Shown here piece by piece: positions 4,653-5,497 of a stretch of DNA of 5,497 nucleotides (positions are counted from its first letter, which is position 1; every line of letters starts with the position of its first letter). Both the position numbers and the translations under genes were made by a program. The DNA lies in assembly GCA_964569055.1 (NCBI GenBank), contig CAZMSZ010000467.1, positions 1 through 5,497 on the forward strand, written 5' to 3'. The DNA is from JAWLGW01 sp964569055 (GTDB lineage: Bacteria; Planctomycetota; J058). The notes beneath the pieces are model-generated. The model did no database searches. It was not told where the DNA came from and was given only the letters and a program-made list of their open reading frames with translations.

Positions 4653-5497
4653 ATGTTCAAGCGCGTCGTCCTGTTCGTCCTGACCAACCTCGCGATCCTG
4701 CTGGTGTTCTCGCTCGTGATGGGCGTCCTCACGGCCAGCGGGCTGCTGCCGCGCGACGGCTACGCGCCGCTGCTCGTGTTCGCGGCCATCTTCGGGTTCG
4801 GCGGCGCGTTCATCTCGCTCGCGCTCTCCAAGTGGATCGCCAAGTCGTCGACCGGCGCGCGCGTGATCGACGTGCCGCGCGACGAGACCGAGGCCTGGCT
4901 GCTGCGGACCGTGGAGCAGATGGCGCGCGAGGTCGGGATCGGCACGCCCGAGGTGGCGATCTACGACGCGCCCGAGCTCAACGCCTTCGCCACCGGCGCC
5001 CGGCGGAACGCGGCGCTCGTCGCCGTCAGCACGGGCCTGCTCCGCGGGATGCGCCGCGACGAGGTGGAGGGCGTCCTCGCCCACGAGGTCAGCCACGTGG
5101 CGAACGGTGACATGGTGACCATGACCTTGCTCCAAGGCGTGCTCAACACGTTCGTGCTGTTCTTCTCGCGCGTGATCGGCTCGGTGGTGGACGCCGCGCT
5201 GCGCGGCAACGGCGACCGGCGCTACGGCCCCGGCCCCGGCTACTGGATCACCACGATCGTGGCGGAGATGGTCCTCGCGGTCCTCGCCACGGTCATCGTG
5301 ATGTGGTTCAGCCGCTGGCGCGAATACCGCGCCGACGCCGGCGGCGCCAAGCTCGCCGGGACCGAGCGCATGGTGGCCGCCCTGCAGCGCCTGCGCGCCT
5401 CGCAGACCGGCTCGCAGCTCCCCGAGTCGCTGCGCGCGTTCGGGATCCGCGACGGCTCGGGCAGCCTGCTGGCCGGCCTGTTCCGCTCCCACCCCCC
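4653..5497 (+). CDS. htpX: HtpX membrane zinc metalloprotease (M48), 3' end cut by window
   Basis: HtpX is an inner-membrane zinc protease of the M48 family that degrades misfolded membrane proteins and works alongside FtsH. The window holds 281 codons of a family usually about 285-295 residues long. The last residues seen, RSHP, begin the conserved C-terminal HPPL motif, so only about 10-20 residues are missing. Seen in the sequence: membrane segments at 4-24 and 36-58, the conserved SKW (59-61), AIYDAPELNAFATGARR (103-119), AVSTGLL (124-130), the zinc-binding HEVSH (144-148) with catalytic Glu145, and NGDMVTMTLLQGV (151-163). Further membrane segments lie at about 156-178 and 198-220, and the third zinc ligand is Glu224 in REYRADAGGAKL (223-234). 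Similarity to E. coli HtpX is collinear; the only clear difference is a short Gly/Pro-rich loop at 183-197. The start is fixed by a strong Shine-Dalgarno sequence. A 207-base gap suggests its own promoter. Confidence 0.97.
   Translation, partial: MFKRVVLFVLTNLAILLVFSLVMGVLTASGLLPRDGYAPLLVFAAIFGFGGAFISLALSKWIAKSSTGARVIDVPRDETEAWLLRTVEQMAREVGIGTPEVAIYDAPELNAFATGARRNAALVAVSTGLLRGMRRDEVEGVLAHEVSHVANGDMVTMTLLQGVLNTFVLFFSRVIGSVVDAALRGNGDRRYGPGPGYWITTIVAEMVLAVLATVIVMWFSRWREYRADAGGAKLAGTERMVAALQRLRASQTGSQLPESLRAFGIRDGSGSLLAGLFRSHP

Noticed and set aside
2891..5110. 739-codon plus-strand open frame spanning the sensor end, the GT-C-like gene and the htpX start
   Set aside because: It crosses three real genes in the wrong frame and encodes Arg/Ala/Pro/Gly-rich sequence; the true htpX frame is clear from HEVSH and other family motifs.
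4584..5492. 302-codon minus-strand open frame opposite htpX
   Set aside because: It is antisense to a textbook htpX and has no domain features.

Overview
The window is very GC-rich, with G or C at almost every third codon position in the real genes. Three of the four genes run rightward. The codon bias, the large multidomain sensor protein and the big polytopic membrane protein suggest a high-GC bacterium of the myxobacterial / former deltaproteobacterial type. This is inference only, since no taxonomic marker is present. No RNA gene, CRISPR array, insertion sequence or phage gene was seen. The bias also opens several very long false reading frames (up to about 740 codons) on both strands.

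Layout. (1) Positions 2-784, minus strand: a complete DedA-family (SNARE-associated) membrane protein. (2) Positions 785-933: a divergent intergenic region with a -10-like box facing the DedA gene and two short palindromes. (3) Positions 934-2994, plus strand: a 686-residue protein with an N-terminal cyclic-nucleotide-binding domain, a middle region I cannot assign, and a C-terminal region with the motif order of nucleoside phosphorylases / MTA-SAH nucleosidases. (4) Positions 2991-4445, plus strand: a polytopic membrane protein resembling GT-C glycosyltransferases. Its TTG start overlaps the previous stop codon, so the two genes look translationally coupled. (5) Positions 4446-4652: an intergenic region with small hairpins, a direct repeat, a weak promoter candidate and a strong ribosome binding site. 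(6) Positions 4653-5497, plus strand: htpX, a membrane zinc metalloprotease, cut by the window edge just before its last residues.

How they may work together. DedA proteins and HtpX both serve envelope maintenance (lipid transport, membrane-protein quality control), and the GT-C-like protein probably acts at the membrane too. The odd one out is the soluble cyclic-nucleotide-binding / phosphorylase-like fusion, coupled to the GT-C-like gene. The best candidate for something undescribed is this two-gene unit: a nucleotide-sensing, possibly nucleoside-cleaving protein co-translated with a membrane enzyme. Its biochemical role is not established by the sequence.
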